DNA from: Bacteroidaceae bacterium
Lineage (GTDB): Bacteria > Bacteroidota > Bacteroidia > Bacteroidales > Bacteroidaceae
DNA length: 64,000 nucleotides
Direction of reading: 5' to 3'
NCBI GenBank assembly: GCA_017631315.1
Contig: JAGBTN010000012.1
Span: 124,001 to 188,000 of the forward strand
The translations under genes were made by a program, and so were the position numbers. Below the pieces are notes generated by a model. The model did not search any database. It saw only the letters and a list, made by a program, of their open reading frames with translations, and was not told the DNA's origin. Each line of letters begins with the position of its first letter. Within the stretch, counting starts at the first letter, position 1. Positions 62,023 to 64,000 of this stretch are shown here, one piece after another.

Positions 62023-62301
62023 TTACTTTTTACATTTGTTAGATAGAGCATACCAAGTGTCCGTTCCTGGAACATATGTGCATGTTTGACAATACCTAAC
62101 TTGACAGCCGTCTTTTTCTGTAATAGTACTATAGCAAGTATACTCTTTTGTTGTACTTTCTTGTGTAGAAAGTGCTTCCACATTCTGGATTAGCAAGCTT
62201 TTGTACTTACAAGCATTTGTCTCAAATGTCTTTTTGGCAACAGAAGTTGCGATGGCAACAGCTGCAATGCATGGCAGCATAAAAAGATTTCTCTTTTTCA
62301 T
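62023..62301 (-). CDS. NVEALA-family small Cys-rich exported peptide
   Basis: The ATG at 62301 gives 92 aa: a signal-like N-terminus (KKRNLFMLPCIAAVAIATSV), the family motif LLIQNVEALS at about residues 38-47, and a C-terminal Cys-rich tail (TTKEYTCYSTITEKDGCQVR, YCQTCTYVPGTDTWYALSNK). NVEALA proteins are short exported peptides of unknown function in Bacteroidales, often followed by a beta-propeller lipoprotein as seen here. The five closely spaced Cys after the motif could form disulfides. Its position inside an RND efflux operon is unusual. Confidence 0.88.
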   Translation of the reverse strand: MKKRNLFMLPCIAAVAIATSVAKKTFETNACKYKSLLIQNVEALSTQESTTKEYTCYSTITEKDGCQVRYCQTCTYVPGTDTWYALSNKCKK

Positions 62302-62359
62302 AAAAATAATAATTAAAATGTTAAACATATCGGGCTACGCCCTTTTTATTTTCTATTTA

Positions 62360-63454
62360 TTAATTAACATTCACTATCACCTCTGTACCATCGGCAAGGT
62401 TTAGATTGCCGGAGGTTATGACAATATCACCTTCCTTAATAGTTGTCTCTTTACGCTGACAGCCCGTGATGGCAAAGGAACTGATGTTGGAATGTACCAC
62501 ATCGACGTAGGTCCAAACTGCCCTCCCCTCTTCCAAAAGGAAGATGACTTGATAGCCGTCCCGCTCTACAACAGCGTCCTTGGGGACGACAAACATGTGC
62601 TGCATCTTTTCTTCTACGATAACACGCACATTCATACCATCCAATAAAGTGTTTCCCCTGTTACTGAGTTGTGCCTTGATTTTCACTAAGCCTTTGTCAT
62701 CTACCAATGGATTTATCTCTGTCACTCTACCCTCGTATTGGATGCTGTCCTGCACAAAGGGCGTCACCTTGACTTTTTGACCAATGCGTACGCCTAAGAG
62801 TTCTGCCTCCAGTATTCTGAATTCTACCTCAAAGTCCGAGTCATCTACCAACGTACAGACTTTGTCATTCTTCTGGAAACGCTTTGCTTCTAAGTCTGCT
62901 ATTCTTCCGCTGAATGGGGCATACAGGTTGCATTCCTCCAGCGCCTTCTTGGCTGATTGCAGTTGAAACTTGGCTGAATAATAGCCAGACATCACTTCGG
63001 CACGTTCAATGACATCGGCAGGGACAGCATTCATGTCATTATACCCTAAGCTTATAAGCTTGTCTGTCAGTTCCACCTTCGCACGTTGCAGTTCATGCTC
63101 GGCCTTCTCCAGTTCACGCTGCCTGTCCTGCTTGTCCAATGTGGCAATCAATTTGCCTTTGCTTATGTGTTGCCCTTCCCTGACAAAGACTTCCGCAATG
63201 ATGCCTTGCCCATTGAAATTCAACTCACTCTTTGCCTTGGCACGAAGACGGCCATTGCATACGATTTGCTTGTTAAACTCTTTCTGATGCAGTACCATCG
63301 TATCTACATACGTTTCGCTCATTTGCTGTTGGTGCATCTCCATCCCGGAACCATCCTTGTTCTCTTCTTTGTTGGAGGTACATGCTGCCACCAGGATAAA
63401 CGCAGCTAACAAGTGTAAGGCTTTATTGCCCTTTTCTCTTATCATATTTTCCAT
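62360..63454 (-). CDS. RND efflux membrane-fusion lipoprotein (HlyD/AcrA type)
   Basis: A 364-aa periplasmic adaptor with a lipobox (LLAAFILVAAC). The lipoyl-like domain is in two halves (NGQGIIAEVFVREGQHISKG and LYAPFSGRIADLEAKRF), separated by a coiled hairpin (QRELEKAEHELQRAKVELTD). A beta-barrel domain (FEVEFRILEAELLGVRIGQK) and a membrane-proximal domain follow. It links the RND pumps to the TolC-like protein, whose gene ends 2 bases upstream. Confidence 0.92.
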   Translation of the reverse strand: MENMIREKGNKALHLLAAFILVAACTSNKEENKDGSGMEMHQQQMSETYVDTMVLHQKEFNKQIVCNGRLRAKAKSELNFNGQGIIAEVFVREGQHISKGKLIATLDKQDRQRELEKAEHELQRAKVELTDKLISLGYNDMNAVPADVIERAEVMSGYYSAKFQLQSAKKALEECNLYAPFSGRIADLEAKRFQKNDKVCTLVDDSDFEVEFRILEAELLGVRIGQKVKVTPFVQDSIQYEGRVTEINPLVDDKGLVKIKAQLSNRGNTLLDGMNVRVIVEEKMQHMFVVPKDAVVERDGYQVIFLLEEGRAVWTYVDVVHSNISSFAITGCQRKETTIKEGDIVITSGNLNLADGTEVIVNVN

Positions 63455-63456
63455 TT

Positions 63457-64000
63457 TTATTTATTGTCTATTGCTTTGTCTATGTCAACCAAGATGTCCC
63501 TGTCTGCCGTCCAGTCATATAGTGTGGACTTTTGCAGACTGTAGTAGTCAGACCAAAAAGTATTGAGCTGACTGATATATTGTGTCTTGGCAGAAGTCAT
63601 TTCCTGCAGAGCAGTATTGAGGTCTGTCACGGAAACTGTGCCTGCTTCGTACCTGCGTCTCATGATGTCATAACGTTCCTCTGCGATCTCCTGTGCACGA
63701 AGGGCATTGCGACATTGTGCAGGCTGGGCATTGAACTGCATCACTTTCTTACGCAGCTCCTGAATATAATCCTGGTGCGTTTTTTCTTGTTGCGTCCTTA
63801 CAACTTCTAACTGAGCCTGCGCCATGCGGACACGACCTTTGCTTACGCCCCAGTCAAAGATAGGAAGGCGAAGCGTCAGACCTACAATCTCGTTGTCAAG
63901 TAGCTTCCTATATGCACCAGCAAAGTTGTCGGCTGTCTGCATGAAGCCTAATTCTCCGCTTAATGTCACTTGAAGACCCTTGTTTGCTTTGGCTTGAGCC
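63457..64000 (-). CDS. TolC-family outer-membrane efflux protein (5' part outside window)
   Basis: The frame is open from the window edge to the stop at 63457, giving the C-terminal 180 residues. It shows the TolC helical pattern: LTLRLPIFDWGVSKGRVRMA, QEKTHQDYIQELRKKVMQFN and AEERYDIMRRRYEAGTVSVT followed by DLNTALQEMTSAKTQYISQL. LPIFDWG-x2-KGRV is the usual strand-to-helix turn. It forms the outer-membrane exit duct for the efflux system encoded downstream. Confidence 0.9.
   Translation of the reverse strand, partial: AQAKANKGLQVTLSGELGFMQTADNFAGAYRKLLDNEIVGLTLRLPIFDWGVSKGRVRMAQAQLEVVRTQQEKTHQDYIQELRKKVMQFNAQPAQCRNALRAQEIAEERYDIMRRRYEAGTVSVTDLNTALQEMTSAKTQYISQLNTFWSDYYSLQKSTLYDWTADRDILVDIDKAIDNK

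Overview
The window reads as a chromosome segment of a Bacteroidales bacterium, most likely Prevotella or a close relative. The reasons are the LpxC-FabZ fusion, promoters of the TTTG-N19/20-TAnnTTTG type, NVEALA and BspA-like proteins, and a Bacteroides-type tra operon. No rRNA, intact tRNA or CRISPR array was seen.

Positions 1-23000 are mostly housekeeping. In order: the 5' part of a TonB-dependent receptor behind a cobalamin riboswitch; manC-gmd-fcl for GDP-L-fucose; an rRNA m5C methyltransferase (rsmF-like); a divergent pair of a Tat-exported Gfo/Idh/MocA oxidoreductase and a HEAT/DUF1080 hydrolase; and a long minus-strand run purM - 33-aa membrane peptide - prfA - small membrane protein - pyrF - lpxD - lpxC/fabZ - lpxA - pRiA4b ORF-3-like protein - miaA. 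Then follow small exported proteins, a 42-aa ORF and a short FNT channel. Five intergenic gaps here hold copies of a degenerate palindromic repeat.

Positions about 23200-54300 are accessory DNA. After a terminator and gene debris come a mini HNH protein, an XRE regulator, two helix-turn-helix proteins, a RepA-like AAA ATPase, a Toprim primase and an AbiE-type toxin-antitoxin pair. A GC-richer tra operon follows at 30225-46424, running from a TraD-position protein through TraE/E/F/G, three exported proteins and TraJ/K/L/M/N/O to a lipoprotein and a VirD4/MobC coupling ATPase. No relaxase or integrase is visible, so the element is either incomplete or continues outside the window.

Behind the tra operon, on the opposite strand, is an AT-rich four-gene operon (46557-52210). 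It encodes a membrane-anchored protein, an AlbA_2/GHKL/winged-helix protein, a 717-aa protein with both an Hsp90/MutL-like and a histidine-kinase-like ATPase domain, and a receiver-like protein. It has its own promoter, an 18-bp palindrome at the expected transcript start, and flanking copies of a 109-bp diverged direct repeat. I regard it as the best candidate for an undescribed system, possibly anti-phage or stress signalling. Beyond it lie a broken BspA-like gene, an IS30 remnant and a 135-bp MITE-like element.

Positions 54424-64000 carry a minus-strand efflux operon: TolC-like protein, membrane-fusion lipoprotein, an NVEALA peptide with a 6-bladed beta-propeller lipoprotein, and two RND pumps. 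The NVEALA/propeller pair inside a pump operon suggests peptide export or sensing, which is inference.
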